Shown here: piece after piece, positions 26,432 to 37,600 of the stretch
Layout: every line of letters begins with the position of its first letter
Numbering within the stretch: position 1 is the first letter of the stretch
From: Emticicia aquatilis
Lineage (GTDB): Bacteria; Bacteroidota; Bacteroidia; Cytophagales; Spirosomataceae
Assembly: GCF_014644295.1 (NCBI RefSeq)
Contig: NZ_BMKK01000002.1
Span: forward strand, 682,001 to 746,000
Reading direction: 5' to 3'
Length of the DNA: 64,000 nt
Notes under the pieces: model-generated
The model's input: only the letters and a program-made list of their open reading frames with translations
The model's database searches: none
Told to the model about the DNA's origin: nothing
Made by a program: the position numbers and the translations under genes

Positions 26432-26971
26432 TTAAATATTATACGATTGTAAAAGTATGTCGTATTCTTCACTATTTCTTCTTCGTAATCCTTCGTTCTG
26501 GACCATTTTCTGAATTTCCATCAATCCATCTATAATTTGCTCGGGGCGAGGCGGACAACCCGGAATATAAATATCGACGGGAATAATTCGGTCAATGCCT
26601 TGCAAAACCGAATAGGTATCAAAAATACCACCCGAAGTAGCACACGCACCAACTGCCACTACCCAACGAGGCTCAGCCATTTGGGCGTAAACTTGCTTCA
26701 AAACGGGAGCCATTTTCTTCGAGATAGTTCCCATTACTAACAATAAATCGGCCTGACGTGGCGAAAAACGTGGAATTTCGGCACCAAATCGAGAAATATC
26801 ATAGTTTGTACCAATCGTTGCCATAAATTCAATGCCACAGCAAGATGTAGCAAACGGCAGTGGGAACAACGAATAACTGCGGGCGAGTCCAATCACTTTT
26901 TCAAATGAAGTAGCAAAAAATCCGCTCCCTGAATAGCCTTCGGGAGCTTCAACGATGTTTATTTTAGTCAT
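26432..26971 (-). CDS. nuoB: NADH-quinone oxidoreductase subunit B (NuoB)
   Basis: 179 residues from ATG 26971, preceded by a good AGGAA ribosome binding site. The in-frame TTG at 26998 is rejected. The N2 iron-sulfur cluster ligands are all present: the Cys pair in ATSCCGIEF, Cys in VGACATSGG and Cys in PGCPPRPEQ. It is the complex I subunit that passes electrons to quinone, on the cytoplasmic side of the inner membrane. No other nuo genes lie nearby, so it is either a detached piece of the nuo operon or a second copy. The upstream gene (Crp family) is 73 bp away on the same strand, but a hairpin ends that transcript. Confidence 0.93.
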   Translation of the reverse strand: MTKINIVEAPEGYSGSGFFATSFEKVIGLARSYSLFPLPFATSCCGIEFMATIGTNYDISRFGAEIPRFSPRQADLLLVMGTISKKMAPVLKQVYAQMAEPRWVVAVGACATSGGIFDTYSVLQGIDRIIPVDIYIPGCPPRPEQIIDGLMEIQKMVQNEGLRRRNSEEYDILLQSYNI

Positions 26972-27022
26972 AAGTTCCTCATAAAATTGAAGAAACAAAG
27001 GACTATGTTTAGTATAAAAAAC

Positions 27023-27042
27023 TTTTTAGCATAAGCTAAAAA
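27023..27042 (-). terminator. Terminator of the Crp-family gene
   Basis: 8-bp stem TTTTTAGC (27023-27030)/GCTAAAAA (27035-27042), 4-nt loop, followed on the minus strand by GTTTTTTATA. Directly downstream of the Crp-type regulator stop. Confidence 0.65.
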
Positions 27043-27044
27043 AA

Positions 27045-27611
27045 CTAATGTTTTTGTTTTCTGGCTCGACTCAAAGTCACTTGATTCATACCCAAATACG
27101 AAGCGATATGTCCTAGTGGAGCTCTTTGTAAAATTGTAGGAAAATTTTCTAAAAAATCATCGTATCGTTCTTTAGCACTCGCAAATTGCAAGCTGTCTAT
27201 CCGTTGCTGTAACATGAAAACTGTATGAAGTGCTATTAATCTACCTAATCTTTCTAAGTCATGATGTGCTTGGTATAGGTTTTCGAGTTCAAAAATATTG
27301 ATTGATAAAATTGTTGATGGCTCTAATAACTCCACCGAATGAATGAAATCTTTGATTGGCTTACTTCGGAAAATTGGACCAAAAACACCATTTTCGGCAG
27401 CAAAAAAGTCTGTAATTTCTCGTTCCTGATTATGATAATAAATTCTGACTAAACCTTTTTCAATAAAATACAGTCTATCGCACTTCGAAAGGTCAGGCAC
27501 AAGAATATGGTTCTTAGGGTATGTTTTTTGAACCATTTTATGCGAAAGTGCTATTTGAGCAGCTTCCGAAAGTGGACAGATAGAATTTATGAAATTGTTG
27601 AAATTTTGCAT
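27045..27611 (-). CDS. Crp/Fnr-family transcriptional regulator
   Basis: 188 residues. The N-terminal cyclic-nucleotide-binding-like barrel (LYFIEKGLVRIYYHNQEREI, then FFAAENGVFGPIFR) is followed by a C-terminal winged helix (GHIASYLGMNQVTLSRARKQ). The helix-turn-helix is typical of Bacteroidota Crp-like regulators. It lacks the phosphate-contacting Arg/Ser of cAMP-binding Crp, so its effector is unknown. Cytoplasmic. Divergent to the Xre/RES pair, with 128 bp between. Confidence 0.9.
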   Translation of the reverse strand: MQNFNNFINSICPLSEAAQIALSHKMVQKTYPKNHILVPDLSKCDRLYFIEKGLVRIYYHNQEREITDFFAAENGVFGPIFRSKPIKDFIHSVELLEPSTILSINIFELENLYQAHHDLERLGRLIALHTVFMLQQRIDSLQFASAKERYDDFLENFPTILQRAPLGHIASYLGMNQVTLSRARKQKH

Positions 27612-27739
27612 ACTTCTTTTATATTTATCGACCTAATGACAGCAAGATTGACTGGCAATGATAAACATTTTTTGGCTCAACTTATAAAAAGCAATAAAGA
27701 CTTTGGGAATTACGACATTTTTCGTTTATTTTACGACAA

Positions 27740-28150
27740 ATGTCAGAAGTTATGTTTTTATTATTTAATCAATCGGTCAAAAATCAATCGGATTTGATTG
27801 AATTGGCCCGAACAGGAATTCCGAAAAATGCAGTCGTAAAAATGGCAAAACAATTGTCGTTTTCGGGAAAAGAATTGGCTATTATTATCAATCTTTCGGA
27901 ACGAACACTACAACGCTACCCAGATAATAAAAAATTAGAAAAAACAGCTTCGGAAAAAGCCATCCAATTGGCAAAACTTTACGAAAGAGGCAGCGAAGTT
28001 TGGGGAGATTTGGAGCGTTTCAAAGGCTGGATGCGTCACCCGAATCCATTTCTTGGCTCAAAAACACCGCTCGAAATCCTTGATACGAATTTTGGTTTTG
28101 AGATGGTTTTGGACGAAATAGGTAGAATCGAACACGGAATTTTAGCCTAA
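27740..28150 (+). CDS. Antitoxin of a RES/Xre type II toxin-antitoxin system (Xre/MbcA/ParS family)
   Basis: 136 residues, Xre/MbcA/ParS-like toxin-binding domain (DUF2384). A helix-turn-helix-like N-terminal part (FSGKELAIIINLSERTLQRY) precedes the conserved GWMRHPNPFLGSKTPLEILD motif and the C-terminal GFEMVLDEIGRIEHGILA. In the family it neutralises the RES toxin by direct binding and represses its own promoter. The toxin gene begins 11 bp after the stop. The start is ATG 27740 or 27752; no strong ribosome binding site. Confidence 0.88.
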   Translation: MSEVMFLLFNQSVKNQSDLIELARTGIPKNAVVKMAKQLSFSGKELAIIINLSERTLQRYPDNKKLEKTASEKAIQLAKLYERGSEVWGDLERFKGWMRHPNPFLGSKTPLEILDTNFGFEMVLDEIGRIEHGILA

Positions 28151-28160
28151 GCGTTTCTGC

Positions 28161-28619
28161 ATGGAAGTTTTTCGATTGTCTTCAAGTAAATACGCCAACG
28201 ATTTATCGGGAACTGGTGCAAAGATTCATGGTGGTCGGTGGAATAGAAAAGGTGATGCGGTTTTATACACTGCTGGCACTCGAGCATTGGCTCTTGTGGA
28301 GGTACTGGTACATACCACAAATGCTTACTTACCGCTTAATTATCAATTGATTACGATATATATACCCGATGATTCTATCCTAACAATTCCCACAAAATCA
28401 TTACCCGAAGATTGGAATAATATCGAGCCAAGCGAATCTACCTCAAAAATTAGTACGGCATGGCTAAATGCCAATGAGTATCTTAGTTTACGAGTGCCAT
28501 CAGTGGTTGTTGAAGGGGAATATAATTTTCTAATCAATCCATTACACGCTGATTTTTCAAAAGTTAAAATCCTCAGAATGGAAGATTTCAACTTTGATAA
28601 TCGACTTCTCAAACATTAA
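28161..28619 (+). CDS. RES-domain toxin (NAD+-degrading type)
   Basis: 152 residues. The RES triad is visible: Arg5 in MEVFRLSSSKYA, Glu in ALVEVLVHTT and Ser in VPSVVVEGEYNFLIN. The GGRWNRKG motif that binds NAD is intact. Family members deplete NAD+ by phosphorolysis or hydrolysis in the cytoplasm, which stops growth until the antitoxin returns. It is encoded after its antitoxin in the standard order. Its stop overlaps the 3' end of the giant surface-protein gene by 4 bp in convergent orientation. Confidence 0.9.
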   Translation: MEVFRLSSSKYANDLSGTGAKIHGGRWNRKGDAVLYTAGTRALALVEVLVHTTNAYLPLNYQLITIYIPDDSILTIPTKSLPEDWNNIEPSESTSKISTAWLNANEYLSLRVPSVVVEGEYNFLINPLHADFSKVKILRMEDFNFDNRLLKH

Positions 28620-31600
28620 GGTATCACTCGCCTATTCTTGGTTTTCTTCACTTCAAACGGAGTGCAAATTGGTGTTAGAAGACAGTCGCATACAGTCTTT
28701 TTCAATAAAACTTTTTTATCAACAAAGCAGCCAGAAGGATTAAAAATCCTGATAGTGTACCAAACATTGGTTGGGCTTCCTGCAATATTCTTAATAATTA
28801 AGCCATCAGTTGGAATGTTACTGGCCGTCTGATAAGTAGTATTTTCGGTAAATACCGAATCTTTCACATAAGCAAACTTGTTGCTACTCGCCCAAGTAAG
28901 TAGTTGAATAGCTCCATTATTTTCGACAACGCTTCCAGAGCATTTTGCAGATATTCCTACTACTTCAAAACTCGGTAATTCATTGATAATCAACGATACT
29001 TTTGTACGAACATTGCTTTTACAATTACTTACGGTATCTCTTGCTTGCACATAAAGCGTGTCCGAGGTTGTTAAACTGTAACTTAGACCCGTAAATACTT
29101 TCGTACCACCAGATGGTGAATCGAACCAATCAGCCGTTTGGCGATTGGCAACAGCGGCTTTAAAAATTGGCAAAATATCACCTCGACAAATGGTTGTATC
29201 TTGAATATTCATTGTTGGTGCAGCAATTACTGGGCAATTACAATCGGGAGCGGTCACTTCTTGACTAATGCTACATCCAAATTTCGTTGTAACTGTCAAT
29301 CTTACACTCAAGGAATCTTTTGGTATATTTTTAAGAATTCCATTCTCGAAAATACCAGCAGTGCTACTCACTAAACTATCCGATGCGTGATAATAAACAT
29401 TGTAATATTTTAAGTCATGTGTACATTTGGCTGAATCAATAACCAAAGTTGGTAATGGATTAACTATTGCATTAACCGTTGTTGTACTGACACAACCTTT
29501 CAATGTTACTGTTAAAGTGTATATTCCTCCATCAAGAACTTTCGCAGGATTGATAATTGGATTTTGTTGAGTTGATGTAAAACCTGCACCCAACCATGAA
29601 TAACTTGCTCCGCTCACAGTTTCAGCCGAAAGTTTTAAGCTATCGCCTTGACAAACTGGTGAATTAGAGGTAGCATTCACTATTGGTAATTCATTGATAA
29701 TCAAGGACACTTTCGTACGAACATTGCTTTTACAATTACTTACCGTATCTCTTGCTTGCACATAAAGTGTGTCCGAAGTTGTCAAACTGTAACTTAAACC
29801 AGTAAATATTTTTGTACCGCCCGTTGGTGAATCGAACCAATCAGCCGTTTGGCGATTGCCAACGGTGGCTGTGAAAATTGGTAAAGTTGAACCTCGACAA
29901 ATTGTCGTATCCTGAATATTCATTTTTGGTGTGGCAATTACTGGGCAATTACAATCGGGAGCTATCACTTCTTGACTGATGCTGCATCCGAATTTTGTTG
30001 TTACTGTCAATCTTACACTCAAGGAATCTTTTGGTATATTTTTAAGAATTCCATTCTCAAAAATTCCTGCCGTGCTAGTCACTAAACTATCCGATGCGTG
30101 ATAATACACATTGTAATATTTTAAGTCGGGCGTACATTTGGCGGAGTCAATAACCAAAGTTGGTAATGGATTGATGATTGCATTAACCGTTGTTGTGCTG
30201 ACACAACCTTTCAAGGTTACGCTTAACGTATATATTCCTCCATCAAGAACTTTGGCAGCATTGATAACTGGGTTTTGTTGCGTTGATGTAAAACCTGCAC
30301 CCAACCATGAATAACTTGCTCCGCTCACAGTTTCAGCCGAAAGTTCTAAACTATCGCCTTGACAAACTGGTGAATTAGCTGAAGCATTCGCTATTGGTAA
30401 TTCATTGATAATCAAAGAAATTTTGGTACGAACATTACTTTTACAATTACTTACGGTATCTCTTGCTTGCACATAAAGCGTGTCCGAGGTTGTCAAACTG
30501 TAACTTAAACCAGTAAATATTTTTGTACCACCAGATGGTGAGTCGTACCAATCAGCCGTTTGGCGATTGCCAGCGGTAGCTTTGAAAATTGGCAAAGTTG
30601 AACCTCGACAAATGGTGGTATCTTGAATATTCATCGTTGGTGCGGCAATTACTGGACAATTACAATCGGGAGCTGTCACTTCTTGATTAATGCTACATCC
30701 AAATTTTGTTGTTACTGTCAATCTTACACTCAAGGAATCTTTTGGTATATTTTTAAGAATTCCATTCTCAAAAATACCTGCCGTGCTACTCACTAAACTA
30801 TCAGATGCGTGGTAATAAACATTGTAATATTTTAAGTCAGGCGTACATTTGGCGGAATCAATAACCAAAGTTGGTAAAGGATTGACTACAATATTGATGG
30901 TATCTTTCGCTTCACAGTTATTTAGCGTTACTTTCAAAATATATTTCCCTGCATTGCTTGATGTTACAGGTGTTATAACTGGACTTTGCTCATTAGAAAT
31001 AAATCCATTAGGGCCTTCCCAAGAGTAGTTTGCTCCTATACCAGCATTTGCTGCTGAAAGTTCTAATGTTTCGCCAACACATAATGAATCATCTTTTGCA
31101 GATGCTATTGCAACTGGAAGTGGTTTTATCAAAACACTAATACTATCGGCCTTGAAACACCCATTCAAAACGGCCGTCACTTGATAAAGTCCAGATTGTT
31201 GGACCGAAACATTAGGAATTATAGATGTCGATGTTGTATCAGAGAAACCAGCAGGCCCACTCCATTTGAAAGTTGTACCCAATTGATTATTTCCTGTAAA
31301 CAATTTCAACGTATCCTCAGCACAAACTGGCAAATTACTACTCAATGCAAGAATCGGTAATGGTTTTACTACGACTTCGGTTGTATCGTATTCTATACAA
31401 TTATCTAAATTGACTTGCAGAATATACTTTCCAGCCTTGGCCATTGTCATTGGCGAAACTGTCGGATTCTGAATATTTGAAGTAAATCCATTTGGTCCCG
31501 ACCATGAGTAGGTTGCATTAACGCCAGCATTAGCAGCGGTTAATTGTAGAGAATCTTGTTCACAAACAGGACTATTCGATAATATTTGAACTAATGGTTT

Positions 31601-34600
31601 TGGTTTGATTCCAATAGAAACTGAATCGTTTTTAGAACAAGCATCTTTTGTGACTGTTACTTGATACAAACCAGAAGCATTTAGTGATACTTTTTGGATT
31701 TGTACGGTATTTTGAGAACTTGTAAAATTATTTGGTCCACTCCAAGCGTAAGTTCCACCAATTAATGAACTCACCGAAAGTTTTAATGTATCATCTTCAC
31801 AAATTGGTGTATTGGCAGTTATCGAAACCAATGGCAATGGCTTTACAACTACCAAAGTGGTATCAGTTTGTTTACAACCATCAAGCGTAATCTCGACCGT
31901 ATAAATTCCGGCTTTAGCTACCGATGCACTATCTAATACTGGATTTTGTAGTGTTGAATTAAAATTATTTGGCCCTACCCAAGCATACTTGGCATTTGTT
32001 CCTGCATTTTCGGCCGTGAGTTGAGTAGCTGCATTTTCACAAACTGGGCTATTACTCAAAGCAATCGTTACTGGCAATGGCTTAACAAGTACACTTGCTG
32101 TATCACTCAGTGTACATCCATTTAAGGTAACATTGAGCGTGTAAATACCCGACTGTGAAACTATGACATTTGTAAGAATGGTATCCTTTTTTGTGGCATT
32201 AAAACCCAAAGGGCCAGACCACAAATATGTAGCAGTAGAATCTTTTTGAGCGTTTAAAACTATACTTTCACCAGCACAAACCGTATTTCCAGAAGCTAAA
32301 GCTATTGGTTTTCGCTTGATAATGACATTTGTTCTTGAAGTATCTGAGCAACCATCTAATGTAACTTTCACGAAATAATCTCCCGACTGATTGGGTTGTG
32401 TATTGGTCAATACAATCCTTTTGCCCGTACCGATAGGAACTCCATTAGGTGTAAACCATTCATAAGTAGCATTTGGCGAATCTGCCGCTGAGAGTATCAC
32501 GCTATCACCCTCACAAACAGGAGAAGTATTGTTGGCAATCGTTAGTGGCAAAGGTTTAATCAGCACATTTGTTGTATCTTGATTTTTACAGCCATTCAAA
32601 GACGTGGTTAATGTATAAATACCTGATAATGATGGACTTGCAGGAATTATCTTTACTGTTTGACCAGTTGCAGCGTAAGCATTAGGGCCTGTCCATGAAT
32701 AAGAATCAATAGGATTTGTCGCTGATGGCATTGTCAAGGTTAAAGTATCATTTTCACAAAGGCCGAAAGTTGCATTGCTTAGAGCATTTGCATCTGGAAG
32801 TGGTTTTACTAAAACTTCGGTCGTTGCGGTGCTTATACAACCTGCTAACTCGACTGTTAGATTATAAATTCCAGACATTGAGGTTTTTGCAGGAAAACGA
32901 AGTGTATCTTCGGAATTTGCCACAAAACCATTTGGGCCAGTCCAAGCAAAGTTTGCACCCGAAACAGCAACGGCCTCTAATTTCAACGAATCTTCTTGAC
33001 AAATTGGCGAGTTGTTTAGTGCAGTAGCTAAAGGTAATGGTTTGATAATCAACTTAACAGGTGTACGAGTGCTACTTACACAAGTACGAATTGTAATATC
33101 AGCACGGCGAGTTTCAGCATAATAAGTATAAGTACCAGCCGCAGTTGGACTTGGATTATAGGTCAAAGAATTGCCTTGTAATAAATTCCCTCCATTGGCT
33201 GCATCATACCAATCTACGGTTTCTCCTGCGAGCGTATTTACGTTTACCGCCAATAATGGATTAGGTTGACTCTGACAAATAGCAGTATCTCCCAAACTTA
33301 CAGAGGCATCTAAAGGTGGGCAAAGGCAGTCAGGTGCATTAACCAAAACAGAATCTTGGCAACCTTCGGGCGATGTGATGTATAATCTTACGTTTGTTCC
33401 ACTTGGCACATTTTTCAAACTATCATTTATGATAACTCCAGCAGTTGAACTTACGGTTCCACCAAGAGCGATAAATTTCAAAGAATAAGTAGCTAAATCA
33501 ACCGCACATTTTGGAGTTGAGGTTGAAATTTTTGGTTTTGCGTTGACTACAACTTGGGTCGTTGTAGTGCTTACACATCCATCCAATGTTACGGTTAATG
33601 TGTAAATGCCCGAGCAAGCAGGAATTGTGTTAGTGATAATTTCGTTCTGATTTTCGTTCGTAAATGCTTTGGGTCCTGACCATTTATAGCTGGCATTGGC
33701 TATTGAATTAGCTGAAATATTCAAAGGAAAACCCTCACAAACTGGACTATTCGACGAAGCAATCGGTTGTGGTTTAGGCTTAATGAAAACATTCACCGAA
33801 TCAGCAGTCTTACAGCCATTCAAATCAATCAACAACTTATAATAACCTGATTGTGAAGAAATTGCATTAGTAATTACAGGATTTTGCAAACTTGAAGTAT
33901 AATTATTGGGTCCATTCCAACTATATATCACACCAGTCAATGAGGAGTTGCCAGTTAATTTTAAGGAGTCAGTTTCACAAATCGGTGAGTTAGCATTTAA
34001 TGAAACCAATGGCTTCGGCTTTATCGTAAATTTGATTGCGGTTCGGGTAGCACTTCTACACTCGTTAATTTCATTACGGGTTTCTGCGTAATAAGTATAA
34101 GTGCCTGGCGATGTTGATGTTGGCGTAAAACTCTTGGTCGAATCGACGAGTGGACTTCCCCCACTTGGAGTACTATACCAGTCGGCCGTTTCGTTTGCTC
34201 CAACATTTACAGATAAAATTGGATTTATATCTCCTTCGCAAATAACTTTATCGCCATTACTCACAGGAGCATTTACAACTGGACAAGAACAATCAGGAGC
34301 ATTGATATTCTGAATTTCGATACAATTCTTGTCAGTTTTTACAGTAAGAACAATATTAGTACCAGCAGGGACACCCACGATTTGATAATTATTTCCTCCT
34401 AAATTATTTATAGTACCCGCAGTTGTCAGAAGCGTAGTGGCATTACTTGTAAAATCAACTGTATATGTTTTTAAGTTAGGTTTACAAGCAACTAAGCCTA
34501 TAGTTAGCGTAGGTTTAGGGAAAACTGTTACATCAACAGTTGTGGTTGAAAAACAAATACCAAGTTGAACAGTAAGCGTATAAATACCAGACTGAATGGG

Positions 34601-37600
34601 AATTGTATTATTTAAAACTGGATTTTGTAAATTAGAAGTAAAATTATTCGGCCCAACCCAAGAATAAATGGCTCCTGTTCCTGCATTATTTGCGGTGAGA
34701 TTAACACTCTCCGTTTCACAAACTGGACTGTTTACCATCGCAATCGCACCAGGTTTTGGATTGACGGTAATTGAAGTTGTGGCATTATTTAAACAGCCAT
34801 TTAAGTCAACAATAACTTCATAAATACCAGTTGAAGCAATTATGCTACTATTAATAACTGGATTTTGAAGCGATGAAACAAATCCATTTGGCCCACTCCA
34901 TTGAAAACTCGACCCATTGGTAGCAATGGCTTTAAGATTAATATTTTCGGTAGCACATAAAGGGCTAATAATTGGAATACTTATAGTTGGCTTTGGCTTA
35001 ATTGTAATGGCAGTAGATGCAGTAGTTATACAGCCATTTTGTGTTACGGTAAGTGTAAAAACTGCTGAATTAATAGCTGTTTGTGCCAATAAACTCGGAT
35101 TTTGGAGATTTGAAGTAAAGCCATTTACACCAGTCCATAAATACGTTGCTCCTGCACCTGCATTTTCGGCCGTAAAATTTAAAACCTGCCCTTCACAAAC
35201 TGGAGAATTAGACGATGGATTAGCAACTGGATTATCATACACCGTAACGGAAGTCGTAGCCGAATTAAAGCAACCATCCAAATCCACAATTACTTGATAA
35301 ATACCTGTATTGATAGGAGAAACATTAGTAACAATAGGATTTTGAAGATTTGAGGTAAAACCATTTGGCCCACTCCAAGTATATGTGGCACCCGTTTCAT
35401 TATTGGCATTTAACTGTAAATTTTGTCCCGCACACTTCGGCGAATCATTTGATGCTATGGCAGCCGGTTTCTTTTTAATAGTTATGTTTGCACTCGCAGT
35501 TGCCGTACATCCATCTCCCGAAGTTACAGTTAGGAAATATATACCCGAATTAGCTACCGTAGGACTAACAATAGTTGGGTTTTGAGCAGTTGATGAAAAT
35601 CCATTTGGCCCACTCCAAGCATATACAGCACCCAGCGAAGCTTGAGCAGAAATATTAAGCGGTAAAGTTTCACAAACTGGAGAGTTTGACGAAATCAAAG
35701 CAACAGGTAAAGGATTAATAAGCACATTTGTTGTAGCTGTTGCACTACAACCATTCGTATTCGTCACCGTAACTGTATAAATTCCAGTTGCTGAAAGACT
35801 TACTGGATTAATACTCGGATTTTGCAAACTTGAGACAAATCCATTCGGACCTACCCAAACATAACTTACGCCTCCGCTTGATGTTAAATCTAAACTTTTT
35901 CCTACACAAACTGGGCTATTTGAACTCGCTGTTGGAACTGGCAAAGCATTGATAACAACATTTGTCGTGGCAGTTGCACTACAACTATTGGCATTCGTAA
36001 CCGTGACCGTATAAATTCCAGATGCCGAAATACTTACTGGATTAATACTCGGATTTTGTAAACTTGAAGAAAAGCCACTCGGCCCAGCCCAAGCATAACT
36101 TACGCCTCCACTTGATGTTAAATCTAAACTTTTCCCAACACAAACTGGCGTGTTTGAACTTGCAGAGGGAACAGGTAAAGCATTGATAACAACACTCGTA
36201 GTAGCTGTTGCACTACAGCCATTCGCATTCGTTACCGTAACTGTATAAATTCCCGATGCTGAAAGACTTACTGGATTAATACTCGGATTTTGTAAACTTG
36301 AAGTAAAACCATTAGGCCCTACCCAAACGTAACTTACTCCACCACTTGATGTTAAATCTAAACTTTTACCAACACAAACGGGCTTATTTGAACTCACTGT
36401 TGGAACTGGCAAAGCATTGATAACCACATTCGTCGTAGCTGTTGCACTACAACCATTGGCATTTGTTACCGTAACTGTATAAATTCCTGTTGCTGAAATG
36501 CTTACTGGATTAATACTCGGATTTTGTAAACTTGACGCAAAACCATTTGGTCCTCCCCAAGCATAATTTACCCCACCACTTGAGGTTAAATCTAAACTTT
36601 TCCCAACACAAACAGGCGTGTTTGAACTTGCCATGGGAACTGGTAAAGCATTGATAACTACATTCGTCGTGGCTGTTTCACTACAGCCATTCGCATTTGT
36701 AACAGTAACTGTATATATTCCTATTGCTGAAAGACTTACTGGATTGATACTCGGATTTTGTGAACTTGATGTAAAACCATTAGGCCCTACCCAAGCATAG
36801 CTTACACCACCACTTGAAGCTAAATCTAAACTTTTCCCAACACAAACTGGCGTATTTGAACTTGCTGTTGGTACTGGTAAAGCATTGATAATCACACTCG
36901 TCGTAGCAGTTGAACTACATCCATTCGCATTCGTCACCGTAACTGTATAAACACCTGATGATGAAACACTTACTGGATTAATACTCGGATTCTGTAAACT
37001 TGATGTAAAGCCATTTGGCCCTAACCAAGCATAGTTTACTCCACCACTTGAGGTAAAATCTAAACTCTTTCCAACACAAACTGCCGTATTTGAACTCGCT
37101 GTTGGAACTGGCAAAGCATTAATAACCACACTCGTCGTGGTGGTTGCACTACAGCCATTCGTATTTGTAACTGTAACTGTATAAATTCCCGTTGCTGAAA
37201 TACTTACAGAATTGATACTCGGATTTTGTAGACTTGAAGTAAAGCCATTTGGCCCTACCCAAGCATAGTTTACTCCACCACTTGAGGTAAAATCTAAACT
37301 CTTTCCAACACAAACTGGCGTATTTGAACTCGCTATTGGAACTGGTAAAAAATTGATAACCACATTTGTTGTAGCGGTCGCACTACAGCCAGTCGCATTT
37401 GTAACAGTAACTGTATAAATTCCAGCTGCTAAAAGACTTACAGGATTGATACTTGTATTTTGTAAACTTGAAGAAAAACCATTTGGCCCTACCCAAGCAT
37501 AACTTACTCCACCACTTGATGTCAAATCTAAACTTTTCCCAACACAAACTGGGGTATTTGAACTCGCTGTTGGAACTGGTAAAGCATTGATAATCACACT

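Noticed and set aside
27507-27797. Plus-strand ORF overlapping the Crp gene and the antitoxin start
   Set aside because: It crosses two better genes in other frames and has no recognisable domain. Shadow frame.
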